In this document: piece after piece, positions 25,711-34,004 of the stretch | Position numbering within the stretch: position 1 is the stretch's first letter | Layout: each line of letters begins with the position of its first letter | NCBI GenBank assembly: GCA_021324365.1 | Contig: JAJPJE010000112.1 | Location: forward strand, 1-38,649 | DNA length: 38,649 nucleotides | From: Terriglobia bacterium | Lineage (GTDB): Bacteria > Acidobacteriota > Terriglobia > Terriglobales > Acidobacteriaceae | Direction of reading: 5' to 3' | The notes under the pieces: model-generated | What the model saw: only the letters and a program-made list of their open reading frames with translations | Told to the model about the DNA's origin: nothing | Database searches by the model: none | Position numbers and translations under genes: made by a program

Positions 25711-26268
25711 ATGTTCTTGAAGGTTCGACTAACGAATGATAGGAGGTTCGTTTTTCTTCTGGCTTGTTTTGTCTGCTATCTATCGGTGACAGCTTCAGCG
25801 AAAAATCCACTATCGGCGTCGGCTACGGTCCGCATCATAGCGGTTCTTCCGGGCTGGATAACGGTGAACGTCAGCCGCGTTCCGATCACTTTACGCTTCG
25901 ACCCAGAAGGGAAGAACAGCGACTCGATGTCTGTACCAATAGAGGCATCTTGGAATTTGAACCCAAACGATGTGCGCGGAGTGGAAGTGTTCAGCTATTT
26001 TGAGAAATCGGATGCAGCGGTCGTCGGAACTCAGGGCACCAATGTGCCGGCATCTCAATTGCAAGGATCTGTAGGACAGCAGGCATTCCGTCCTTTTTCG
26101 GAACCAATGGGCAATCACGCAGGAATGACGATGCTTAGAGAAAGCCTCTCGCACGCAAACGCGATAGGTCATCGCAGCCTGCCGCTCACTGTACGCGTGG
26201 CACCCTCTGCGACAGTTCCTGCGGACATCTATAGCGGAATCCTTGTCGTCGAGGCGCGCTACTTTTGA
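25711..26268 (+). CDS. Secreted beta-sandwich-like protein
   Basis: This 185-residue protein has a signal peptide (RRFVFLLACFVCYLSVTASA, cut about residue 30). The mature part is strand-rich: SATVRIIAVLPGWITVNVS, VPITLRF, MSVPIEASWNLNP, and a final VPADIYSGILVVEARYF. The last strand pattern resembles spore-coat-U/pilin-subunit-like folds, where ADxYSGxLxVxxxY closes the sandwich, but no firm family can be given. It has no Cys pair in the mature part. It follows the EPS operon after 312 bases with its own motif-bearing upstream region, so a matrix or surface role is possible, not shown. Confidence 0.6.
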   Translation: MFLKVRLTNDRRFVFLLACFVCYLSVTASAKNPLSASATVRIIAVLPGWITVNVSRVPITLRFDPEGKNSDSMSVPIEASWNLNPNDVRGVEVFSYFEKSDAAVVGTQGTNVPASQLQGSVGQQAFRPFSEPMGNHAGMTMLRESLSHANAIGHRSLPLTVRVAPSATVPADIYSGILVVEARYF

Positions 26269-26348
26269 AGAAGTACTTCTGTCCCGCCAACAGAAGGCCC
26301 AGCCCACCTGAGATCGTTCGAATCGTGCGTTGTCACCGATGGGATGTA

Positions 26349-26585
26349 TCAGCAACCAACTCGGCGACGGTAGCCGCGCCCCCATTTTTTGTGCCAGTAC
26401 AAAGAATCGACAGTGCGCGTTAAAGTCGCTACGCGCGATTGGCTGCTGACGATCTCTTGTAAGCGGATCGAATCAAAGCGAATCAATCCGCCAACGCGGA
26501 CCAAAGGAAGCTCATACTTGTGCCGGTATACCCAACAGGTCGAGCACTGCAAAAATTGCGCAACTTGAGTGACGGTCCAAAGCAT
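26349..26585 (-). CDS. Small HTH (excisionase-like) protein
   Basis: From the ATG at 26585 the protein has 78 residues and begins LWTVTQVAQFLQCSTCWVYR, followed by ELPLVRVGGLIRFDSIRLQE. This is the winged helix HTH_17 pattern of excisionases and AlpA-like regulators: helix, turn, Y-R-H and a short strand (VRVGGLIRF). A longer frame to 26837 starts inside a tRNA-derived segment and is unlikely to be real. It sits 254 bases from a tRNA-Pro 3' fragment, the usual place for a recombination directionality factor. No integrase is visible in the window, so it may be a remnant of a larger element to its left. Confidence 0.65.
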   Translation of the reverse strand: MLWTVTQVAQFLQCSTCWVYRHKYELPLVRVGGLIRFDSIRLQEIVSSQSRVATLTRTVDSLYWHKKWGRGYRRRVGC

Positions 26586-26838
26586 GCGGCGGATTATACG
26601 CAGAGAATAAGGCGCCACGGAGCAGCAGAAGTACCCTCCCAAAATTAGAGAATGATCGGCGGCAAGGAGTACCTGGTACGTTGCCAGGGTTTCTTTTCCA
26701 CTTCGGATGAACCCCTGGTTAGGGTTGCCATCCGAGGGTTTACATTTGCTCCAAACTGGCGTGATTGAGCAGGAATGAGAAGGTCGAAGCGCCACTGTAT
26801 GAGATTGAAAACATTCAGCACGACAACCTAATCCCATT

Positions 26839-26886
<48 letters not shown>

Positions 26887-26992
26887 TTTTCAAACAGATG
26901 CAAGCCTTTCTAAGATTGCCGAAAATCCACTGTAGTCGAAATTGTGGCGGCGAAATCCTCGAACTGCAACAACAAGGCTTAGTGTTTGACGT

Positions 26993-28573
26993 TTGCCGCA
27001 ACGGGCGACCCCGACGTCTCATTTTCCGAATTCATCGTTCTCCGAGACTAATGATTCCGCTTTGACGGGCGGCAACAATGCACTTCCACCAGTACATCAA
27101 TTCTCGCTGACATTCGCTCCAGACGGAAACATCACTGCGTCGAACGACAACGTGAATGCCAACTGGACTTACCAATACGACCAGTTCAATCGTCTATTTA
27201 CCGCCGTTGCCTCCAATGGTGAAGGCTGCAGCTTCGCGTACGACCGCTACGGAAACCGCTGGCAGGAGAGTCCCTACAACGGCAGCTGCAACAATGGCAG
27301 CTTTTCCTTTTCAGGCGGTAACAACCGAATCGACACTTATAGCTACGATGCTGCTGGCAACCTTCTGAATGATACGCAGCACAGTTACACCTACGATGCT
27401 GAAAATCGAATCATCCAGGTCGATGGCGGAAACACGGCGACGTACGTTTACGATGCAGACGGCAGAAGAGTCAAGAAGACGGCGCCGGGAGTCACTGAAT
27501 ATCTTTATGATTTATCCGGCCATGTCATTACAGCGCTAGACGGATCTGGAAATTGGGCCCGTGGGGAAGTCTTCGCAGAAGGTAAACATCTCGCGACTTA
27601 CTTTGCCGGTACAACCTACTTCGCGCATCCTGACTGGATTGGTACCGAACGCGCACGCAGCAGCGTCTCTGGAGCAACTCAAGAGACCTTCACAAGCCTT
27701 CCATTTGGAGATTCCCTAAGTAGCATAGGATCGAGCCCACTTCATTTCACCGGCAAAGAACGTGACTCCGAGTCAGGCAACGACTACTTCGGGGCCAGGT
27801 TCTATTCCTCTACGATGGGAAGGTGGCTGAGTCCAGATGAATCCCTTGATGGGGCCATCATGGAGTTGCCGCAAACTTGGAATAAGTACAGCTACGAATA
27901 CAACCGTCCGCTCTATGGGACCGATCCAGACGGGCGGTGCCCTCCATGTATCGGGGCAATCATCGGTGGCGTTGTGGAAGGCGGGTTCAATCTTGGCGAA
28001 CAGCTCTACCACAATGGTGGAAACTTCTCCAAAGTCAGTTGGCGTGAAGTTGGGGCAAATGCGGCGGGTGGTGCTGTAGCGGGCGCGATTGCCGGGGCTA
28101 CGGGTGGAGCATCGCTAATCTTGGATGCTGCGGCAGGAGCGACAGGAAACATCGCGGGAGGAATAGTCACCAGAGCTGCGAGCGGCGATAACGCCGATCA
28201 AGTGCTCTCCGCAGGTGCCGTTGCTGACGATGCTGTGTCTGGGTTTATAGGAGGTGGGGCCGGGCATATAGCGGGTGACTTCGTTCACATCCCAGACGAG
28301 CCAACGTTCCATTTCAATGGACGTAATGGCCGATACTACAACCAGGCTTACCGAGCTGGTCTCCGCGCCCTCAGGGGTCGCAGCACACAAGCGTTTATCA
28401 ACCAAGGCGTCCGAGCAGGAGTGGCTTCATCCGCCGCCAGTCACGCAACGGATACGCTTTGGAATTGGGCAGAGCAATGGTTCTTCAACCAAGACCCACA
28501 GCCTGCGCCGCAGCCACACGTGACGGTAACAATCATCGGTTGTCAGGATATGAGCGGGAGACCTTGCCAATGA
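26993..28573 (+). CDS. Rhs-family protein, C-terminal part with toxin tip
   Basis: This 526-residue frame has YD-repeats (YQYDQFNRLFTAVASNG, YSYDAAGNLLND, YTYDAENRIIQVDGG, YVYDADGRRVKK) and the Rhs core end FTGKERDSESGNDYFGARFY followed by MGRWLSPDE. After TDPDGR (about 312) comes a Gly/Ala-rich linker and a variable tip of about 100 residues ending IIGCQDMSGRPCQ, with no recognised toxin family. The N-terminal 1000 or more residues of a normal Rhs protein are missing: the frame opens with TTG a few bases after a tRNA-Pro fragment, so it is a displaced C-terminal cassette rather than a full toxin. The next gene overlaps its stop by ATGA. Confidence 0.85.
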   Translation: MPQRATPTSHFPNSSFSETNDSALTGGNNALPPVHQFSLTFAPDGNITASNDNVNANWTYQYDQFNRLFTAVASNGEGCSFAYDRYGNRWQESPYNGSCNNGSFSFSGGNNRIDTYSYDAAGNLLNDTQHSYTYDAENRIIQVDGGNTATYVYDADGRRVKKTAPGVTEYLYDLSGHVITALDGSGNWARGEVFAEGKHLATYFAGTTYFAHPDWIGTERARSSVSGATQETFTSLPFGDSLSSIGSSPLHFTGKERDSESGNDYFGARFYSSTMGRWLSPDESLDGAIMELPQTWNKYSYEYNRPLYGTDPDGRCPPCIGAIIGGVVEGGFNLGEQLYHNGGNFSKVSWREVGANAAGGAVAGAIAGATGGASLILDAAAGATGNIAGGIVTRAASGDNADQVLSAGAVADDAVSGFIGGGAGHIAGDFVHIPDEPTFHFNGRNGRYYNQAYRAGLRALRGRSTQAFINQGVRAGVASSAASHATDTLWNWAEQWFFNQDPQPAPQPHVTVTIIGCQDMSGRPCQ

Positions 28574-28881
28574 GTTCAAATCACGACTTAGATGACGAGT
28601 CCTTTCCAAGCAGAGAGGAACTGGCTGGGGCAAGGAAGGATGCGGAGGAGTATCTGCATCTGTGGCAGAGACGGGCGCTATATTCGACGGTGGCTTTCAT
28701 CCTAAGCTGCGCAGCCGTATACCCTTTCTTGTACGGGCACTCGCTCCATGCTCACTGGGAGTCATTCGGCAAGTATTTAATTTTCCTCTCAATGGCTCTG
28801 TTCGTTCCCTTCGTGATCTGCATGGGGATAGCAATCAACTCATGGATATCATTGCGCAATGTGCGAAGGGGTAGGTTTTAG
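28570..28881 (+). CDS. Small membrane protein, candidate immunity protein of the Rhs tip
   Basis: This 103-residue protein is read from the ATG at 28570, which overlaps the Rhs stop (ATGA); GGGAG about 9 bases upstream supports it. An acidic N-terminus (HDLDDESFPSREEL) is followed by two membrane segments (about 38-56 and 66-92). No family is recognised. Position directly after an Rhs tip is where immunity genes lie, and membrane immunity proteins usually pair with toxins that act on membranes or in the periplasm. The assignment is from context only. Confidence 0.6.
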   Translation: MSSNHDLDDESFPSREELAGARKDAEEYLHLWQRRALYSTVAFILSCAAVYPFLYGHSLHAHWESFGKYLIFLSMALFVPFVICMGIAINSWISLRNVRRGRF

Positions 28882-29030
28882 CTTCGTCTCTCGCAACCAT
28901 GCAGGGCTGTCACCGGGGCGGCCTCGCTGTCTGTGGTGGCGCTCGGTTCCGTGTCCCGGCGAGCATCCCGAAGAGCAACGCCGCTAAAGCGTCGGCTGGA
29001 GTAGGGACACGTCACCCCCAAATGGGAGCT

Positions 29031-29056
29031 GCAGAGTTACCGCGCGGTAACTCTGC
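29031..29056. repeat. 26-bp perfect palindrome
   Basis: The arm gcagagttaccgc is followed directly by its reverse complement. Bases outside do not pair. No run of T follows. Confidence 0.85.
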
Positions 29057-29376
29057 GGGAACGTGAATGGAATGAGCGCCATGCAGCGCGCAACCGCATA
29101 AACACTGGCGTTTACGTGTTTACGTGCGTCAACATGTATGGAATCAGCAGCTAAGAAGAGAATGGGCGGGTGCGCGGTTTCTGCGGGAGTAACCAGGGTT
29201 GCTGCGGCGTAAACCTGTTGAAAGCAAAGGATCGGGGCTGGAACCGGCGTCCCGGCGCGCTGACGCCGCGTAGCCTCCGCTGCGGTGGCCGTCAAGGGTC
29301 TGCGCTTCGCTCCGATGAACGCGCCAGAGAGCGGCGCGCCCTTGACCGCCGTCCTCGCTGCGGCTGTTTTGCAGCT

Positions 29377-29400
29377 ATGAGAAAAATGTATTTTTCTCAT
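29377..29400. repeat. Hairpin with 10-bp A/T-rich stem and TGTA loop
   Basis: ATGAGAAAAA / TTTTTCTCAT pair perfectly around TGTA. It is A/T-rich in an otherwise GC-rich region. It could act as a bidirectional terminator, although the stem is weak in G and C. Confidence 0.6.
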
Positions 29401-29673
29401 GTTCCACATGACCAGGGCCACGGGGCCGACCACGGCGGCGATCCGCGCGGCGGCGCAGTTCAGGTCCGGCAATGAAGCGCGCAGCACCGGGGCGCTGTCG
29501 GGCATCCGTGGCGCATCCGGCGATGTGTTGGAGCATAGACACCATCCCTAAGCCTGACGGCTTAGCGGGCCGGTTCCCGGCCCTGTCATCGGACGAAAAT
29601 CGAACGCAGCTGGCACGGTGTCCGGCCTTGTCCGAGCCGGGTCCGGCCATCGTTCGAGCCGGTCCGAGGGCGT

Positions 29674-29851
29674 TCAGCGGTAGGCTTCGGAGCGGTGCAG
29701 GACGGCGTGAATGTAGAGTGTGCCGGGCGGGTTCTCGATGAAGCGGATGCGGTAGTCGCCGACGCGCAGGCGCAGATCGTTGGTGTTGCCCTGGAGCTTC
29801 TTGACATCGCCCTCGCCGGTGCGGGCGAAGTGGTCGAGCGCGGTGAGAATG
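29674..29851 (-). pseudogene. RelE/ParE-family toxin fragment, 5' end cut by an IS end
   Basis: Read on the minus strand from about 29851: ILTALDHFARTGEGDVKKLQ, then LRLRVGDYRIRFIENPPGT and YIHAVLHRSEAYR before the stop. This is the familiar RelE/ParE core (helix, KxLxG, LRVGDYRIxF strand, xVxHRxExYR tail). About 20 N-terminal residues are missing exactly where the TGACCTGCTCCCC end of an IS3-family element begins (29852). It is broken, and no antitoxin is present. The C-terminal catalytic-like tail is intact. It is therefore a disabled toxin fragment. Confidence 0.75.
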
Positions 29852-30007
29852 TGACCTGCTCCCCTAAATCCGCACACAGCCGAGTATGATTTCGGATTCT
29901 AAACAGGTCCGGGAAAGGGCGGAAGCATGTCTAAGGGCAAGCACACGGAGGCGCAGATGTCCGAGTCACCGAAATCGCAAATGTCGGATGCGGAAGTGAA
30001 GAGATGA
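29852..30007 (+). mobile_element. IS3-family left-end remnant with orfA start
   Basis: The first 13 bases, TGACCTGCTCCCC, equal the terminal repeat of the IS3 element at 1487-1499, and agtatgatttcgg is shared with its leader. At 29937 an ATG opens MSKGKHTEAQM, an IS3 OrfA beginning, but the frame then diverges and stops after 26 residues at 30005-30007. The rest of the element is missing. The broken orfA overlaps the start of the next gene, which may use the IS end as its promoter. Confidence 0.75.
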
Positions 30008-30471
30008 ACGCTCAGTCGGACTCTCCGAGTCGTCCGAGCCGCCTTGGACGCAGTATTGTGGCGCTGTTTGCGGGATTCGTACTGGGAGTTGTCCTTTCAG
30101 TCGGGACAGATATTGGACTTCACAAACTTGGACTGGCTCCTGCGTTGAACCAAGTATGGTCGAACCACCTATTACTATTCGCCACTGCTTATCGAACGGT
30201 GTACAGCGTGATTGCTAGTTACCTGGTTGCGCGGCTCGCTCCTAATCGACCAATGGGCCACGCGCTGGTCGGTGGTGCCGTGGGCTTTTTATTAAACGTT
30301 CTGGGGGCAGTAGCGGCGTGGAACAGCAATCTCGGGCCGCATTGGTATCCTGTGGCCTTGGCCATGATTGCTTTGCCAACCGCCTGGATAGGTGGAAAGA
30401 TGCGGTTGATGCGGTTGATGCAGTTGCAGACACAGACCAGCACCCGCGTAGCGCCAGAAATGAGCCGATGA
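30004..30471 (+). CDS. Four-TM membrane protein, function unknown
   Basis: This 155-residue protein has four hydrophobic segments (about 17-38, 53-74, 86-107 and 113-132), for example IVALFAGFVLGVVLSVG and GHALVGGAVGFLLNVLGAVAAW. It is a plain integral membrane protein, with a charged Ser/Arg-rich N-terminus and a Met/Gln-rich tail. I do not recognise the family. It starts with ATG overlapping the stop of the IS orfA remnant (ATGA); GAAGAG lies just before. It may be a passenger of the same element as the Rhs cassette. Confidence 0.7.
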   Translation: MNAQSDSPSRPSRLGRSIVALFAGFVLGVVLSVGTDIGLHKLGLAPALNQVWSNHLLLFATAYRTVYSVIASYLVARLAPNRPMGHALVGGAVGFLLNVLGAVAAWNSNLGPHWYPVALAMIALPTAWIGGKMRLMRLMQLQTQTSTRVAPEMSR

Positions 30472-30865
<394 letters not shown>

Positions 30866-31891
30866 ATGCTCGGCGTCCTCTTGCGCCTGTTTCGACTTGT
30901 TTGGCTTTTTGGAAAGGGTCATCGCGCCATCGCGCTGGAAAATTTGGCTCTTCGACAGCAGCTCGCTATTTACAAACGTAAGCAGAAACGTCCGCGCCTG
31001 ATCGGATGGGACCGCTGGTTTTGGATCAGGCTGTCCCATGTGTGGAAAGACTGGCGTCGTGCTCTGGTCGTGGTTCATCCTGACACCGTGGCGCGCTGGC
31101 AACGAGAACGCTGTCGACGGTACTGGTCAAACCTCTCCAAGCGCACCGCGAAACGTGGACGCCCTTCGACGCCGCGAGAGGTCCGGGCGTTGATTCACAC
31201 TATGGCCCAAGCGAATCCGCTCTGGCGGGCGCCCCGCATTCACGGAGAATTGCAGAAGCTCGGCATCGAGATATCAGAGCGAACCGTCTCACGCATCCTG
31301 CGGCGCGTTAAACGGCCACCCTCACAAGCCTGGAGAACCTTCCTGCAGAATCATTTGAATGAAATCGTTGCCATTGACTTCTTCACGGTGCCCACGATTC
31401 GCTTGCGAGTACTGTATGTATTCCTGGTGATCGAGCACCAACGCAGAAGAGTTCTGCATTTCGGCGTCACTGAGCATCCGACGGCTGAATGGTCGAGCCA
31501 ACAAGTGATCGAAGCCTTTTCCGACCGCGATGCCAAGCGTTATTTGATCCGTGATCGCGACTCGATCTATGGCCAGGAGTTCCGTAATCGAGTCCAGTCG
31601 CTTGGCCTGAATGAGGTCATCAGCGCGCCGAGGAGTCCGTGGCAAAACGCTTACGTCGAACGGCTGATCGGGTCGATTCGACGGGAGTGCCTGGAGCACG
31701 TAATTGTTCTCAGCCGGCGGCACCTTGGCCACCTGCTGAAGAGTTATTTCGTCTACTATCATCGATCGCGCACGCATTTGGCACTGGCCAAAGATGCTCC
31801 CGAATCACGCGCAGTGCTGCATCGCGGCGAGATCGCCGCCATTCCACAAGTCGGAGGCTTGCATCATCGCTACGAACGACGCGCTGCCTGA
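30866..31891 (+). CDS. DDE transposase / integrase-core protein
   Basis: This 341-residue protein has an N-terminal HTH region (LENLALRQQLAIYKRKQKRP; LIHTMAQANPLWRAPRIHGEL with the WGAPRIHGEL-type motif) and an rve DDE core: VAIDFFTVP (first Asp), IRDRDSIYG (second Asp) and NAYVERLIGSIRRECLEH (Glu). The C-terminus has YHRSRTHLALAKDAPESR. This type is widespread as single-ORF IS in soil bacteria and sits near IS481/IS3 in fold; no companion orfA is present. All catalytic residues are there, so it may be active. I could not identify its terminal inverted repeats, so the element limits are unknown. Confidence 0.85.
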   Translation: MLGVLLRLFRLVWLFGKGHRAIALENLALRQQLAIYKRKQKRPRLIGWDRWFWIRLSHVWKDWRRALVVVHPDTVARWQRERCRRYWSNLSKRTAKRGRPSTPREVRALIHTMAQANPLWRAPRIHGELQKLGIEISERTVSRILRRVKRPPSQAWRTFLQNHLNEIVAIDFFTVPTIRLRVLYVFLVIEHQRRRVLHFGVTEHPTAEWSSQQVIEAFSDRDAKRYLIRDRDSIYGQEFRNRVQSLGLNEVISAPRSPWQNAYVERLIGSIRRECLEHVIVLSRRHLGHLLKSYFVYYHRSRTHLALAKDAPESRAVLHRGEIAAIPQVGGLHHRYERRAA

Positions 31892-32240
31892 AAGGGAAGT
31901 ACGTGGACCAAATGCGAATGGCTTGCCCGGCCTCATGGCCACCCTGCGGAATTCGAACTCAGTTCCCATCTCCTCCAAGACTCCTCTGATGCTTCAGGTT
32001 TTCGAGTCTAATGCCGATCTCCATGGAAGACCGCTGTCTCTCCGTAGCTTCAGCAGCTCAATTCCTCGCGGCTACGAACGCAAACACCGCCGAACCGTGT
32101 TTCCGGGCTGTCACCTCAGCGCTGTTTTCGGGCGATCTCGCCATCGTCCGAGTTTGTGGACCGAACGGCATTACGGACATCACATACGCTCGTGATTGCG
32201 ATCACTTGCTCGTAGGACATACTCACCATACACTTACGTC
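31892..32240. other. Gap between transposase and efflux operon
   Basis: No convincing gene; the frames here are short and unlike proteins. It should hold the right end of the IS and the promoter of the efflux operon. A small dyad, gtgat-tgcg-atcac, lies near 32193-32206 and could be an operator. Confidence 0.4.
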
Positions 32241-32600
32241 ATGCGTCGTTTTGTCATCATAGCGTTTGCGCTGCTGGCCCTTTCATGGACCGCCGCTCCG
32301 CTTTTGGCATGCGTTACGTCTAACGGCGCCATGACTGTCCAAGAACGCGAATGCTGTACGAAGATGCCGGAGATGTGCGGTTCGGCGCAGATGCCGCAAT
32401 CCCACTCCTGCTGCAAGACCGTTGTTCGATCGGGCAACACGATGATGCCTGCGGGGACCCAACAACGGGTTCCAGTTCTCAATGCCATGGGAACCATTGC
32501 AATTCCGGTGACGGCACCGATTGAGCGCAGCGCCGGAGTAGTCAGGGATCATCACCCTCCTGGCGAATTCCTGCCTGAAGTCATTGCCTTAAGAATCTAG
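32241..32600 (+). CDS. Cys/Met-rich periplasmic metal-binding candidate
   Basis: From the ATG at 32241 the protein has 119 residues and a signal peptide (MRRFVIIAFALLALSWTAAP). The mature part has a cluster of Cys, Met and His: ECCTKMPEMCGS and MPQSHSCCKT (six Cys) with further Met (NTMMPAG) and HH in DHHPPGE. This looks like a small periplasmic metal-binding or sensing protein. It is followed after 63 bases by cusC, so it may deliver or buffer metal ions for the efflux pump. No family name is certain. The upstream extended frame has no signal peptide, so I reject it. Confidence 0.65.
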   Translation: MRRFVIIAFALLALSWTAAPLLACVTSNGAMTVQERECCTKMPEMCGSAQMPQSHSCCKTVVRSGNTMMPAGTQQRVPVLNAMGTIAIPVTAPIERSAGVVRDHHPPGEFLPEVIALRI

Positions 32601-32603
32601 ATC

Positions 32604-32659
32604 TCTCTCCGTCCGTTCCGATCGGGCTTAGGCCCGCGTGTATTTATTCGACGGAGAGA
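32604..32659 (+). promoter_or_regulatory. Leader hairpin that could mask the cusC ribosome site
   Basis: TCTCTCCGTC (32604-32613) pairs perfectly with GACGGAGAGA (32650-32659), which contains the GGAG site of cusC (ATG 32664). Inside is a smaller hairpin, CGGGC-TTAG-GCCCG (32623-32636). Folded, the mRNA would hide the ribosome site. Confidence 0.5.
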
Positions 32660-32663
32660 CATC

Positions 32664-34004
32664 ATGAAAGTTGTATTCGCAGTTTTCCTGCTCTGGAGCT
32701 GCGCCGTTATTGCTGCGGCCCAAAATCCATTTTCCGGTGCCGATGCGTTGCTGCCGCAAGATCAGCACGCGGAAGCCAATGGACCGGCGCTCATGCTCGG
32801 CGAGATCGAGCAGATGGCGATGGCCGGCAATCCTGAAATCCGCGTGGCGGCGCGGCAGTTGGCGGTAGTAGAAGCGAAGATACCGGCTGCGGGCGCTTTG
32901 GACGACCCGTCCTTTATATATCGAGGCTGGGGTGTTCCTCTGCGCCGACCCTGGGACTACAACGCCGCACAAAACATGTTCATGGTGAGCCAGACCTTTC
33001 CTGGATTTGGCAAGCGTGGACTGCGCACCGACATTGCGCGCACGGATGTAACCGAGGCGAAGGCGGCGCTGGAAAACACGCGCCTAAGTGTACGGGTGCA
33101 GGTGCGCAAGGCGTTTTACGATCTGCTTCGCGCCCAGGACGAGTTGCGCATTCACGATGAGCACGTTGCGATTGCGCGGCAGGCCGTTCAGGCAGCGCGG
33201 ATCAAGTACACGGTCGGCAATGTTCCCCAGCAGGACATTCTGAAAGCCCAGGTTGCGCTGACCCGGCTGGCGGAGCACTTGATCCATTTTGAACAGGATG
33301 CCGACCTCGCACGCGCGCGGCTGAACACGCTACTTGGTCGCGATCCCGCAGCTTCGATCAATGTTCATGGAAACTACGCCGTTCCCCAACATTTACTCGG
33401 CATCGAAGACCTGGAAAAAATAGCGCTCGCTTCGCGCCCCGACCTGGCGCAAGCCCAGGCTGCGGTCGAAAAGAGACGACAAGAGCAAGCGCTGGCCGCG
33501 AAAGCGTATTCGCCGGACTTCACCGTTGCCGCGGGATACATGCTCATGCCTTCCGGCTCCGACCACCGGAACAACTACATGCTGGAGGGCTCGATCAATT
33601 TGCCGTGGCTGAATCGTCGCAAACACGACTCCGAGGTTGCCGAAGCCAAAGCCAAAGCCAGCGAACAAGACGCTGAACTCGATGGCATGCGCACCGCCGC
33701 CTTCGGTCAGATCCAGGAGGCGCTGGTGCGAGTGAAGGCGGCGCAACGTTTGGCGGACGTTTATCACGAAGCTCTTCAGCCCCAATCCGAGGCGACTCTC
33801 CGCTCGACGGTGATCGCCTACGAGAACGATCGCACGGACTTCCTCAATCTGCTCGACAGCCAGACCACGGTCGTTGATATCGACCTTGCCTATTTCCAGG
33901 CACTCGCGGACTTTGAAACGCGATTCGCCGATCTGGAGCTAGCCGTGGGAACGCCGCTCCCGCGAAACGACAAGGAAAAGACCACGCCGAAGGTGACGCA
34001 ATGA
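32664..34004 (+). CDS. cusC: CusC-like outer-membrane efflux protein (TolC family)
   Basis: This 446-residue TolC-type channel has a signal peptide (VVFAVFLLWSCAVIAAAQ) and two homologous coiled-coil halves, for example the VRVQVRKAFYDLLRAQDEL helix, GNVPQQDILKAQVALTRLAEH and the second-half IGTAxxxxxxL-type EIALASRPDLAQAQAAVEKRRQEQ. It should form the outer-membrane tunnel of a tripartite metal efflux pump. No lipobox Cys follows the signal peptide directly, unlike E. coli CusC. It precedes cusB with ATGA overlap (stop at 34002-34004, cusB ATG 34001), so the operon is tightly coupled. A hairpin leader lies at its ribosome site. Confidence 0.9.
   Translation: MKVVFAVFLLWSCAVIAAAQNPFSGADALLPQDQHAEANGPALMLGEIEQMAMAGNPEIRVAARQLAVVEAKIPAAGALDDPSFIYRGWGVPLRRPWDYNAAQNMFMVSQTFPGFGKRGLRTDIARTDVTEAKAALENTRLSVRVQVRKAFYDLLRAQDELRIHDEHVAIARQAVQAARIKYTVGNVPQQDILKAQVALTRLAEHLIHFEQDADLARARLNTLLGRDPAASINVHGNYAVPQHLLGIEDLEKIALASRPDLAQAQAAVEKRRQEQALAAKAYSPDFTVAAGYMLMPSGSDHRNNYMLEGSINLPWLNRRKHDSEVAEAKAKASEQDAELDGMRTAAFGQIQEALVRVKAAQRLADVYHEALQPQSEATLRSTVIAYENDRTDFLNLLDSQTTVVDIDLAYFQALADFETRFADLELAVGTPLPRNDKEKTTPKVTQ

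Larger units (their letters stand above)
28882..29673. other. GC-rich non-coding segment with palindrome and hairpin
   Basis: This stretch is visibly richer in G and C than the neighbouring genes and no frame in it looks like a real protein. It contains a 26-bp perfect palindrome at 29031-29056 (gcagagttaccgc and its reverse complement), a gtttacgtgtttacgtg direct repeat just after, and a 10-bp-stem hairpin ATGAGAAAAA-TGTA-TTTTTCTCAT at 29377-29400. It could be foreign DNA, or a non-coding remnant of a mobile element. Confidence 0.5.

Noticed and set aside
28984-29505. 173-residue minus-strand frame in the GC-rich segment
   Set aside because: No domain, odd composition, and it runs through the palindrome and hairpin; probably chance in GC-rich DNA.
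32011-32262. 83-residue frame before the efflux operon
   Set aside because: No signal peptide or family; overlaps the better-supported Cys-rich protein start.
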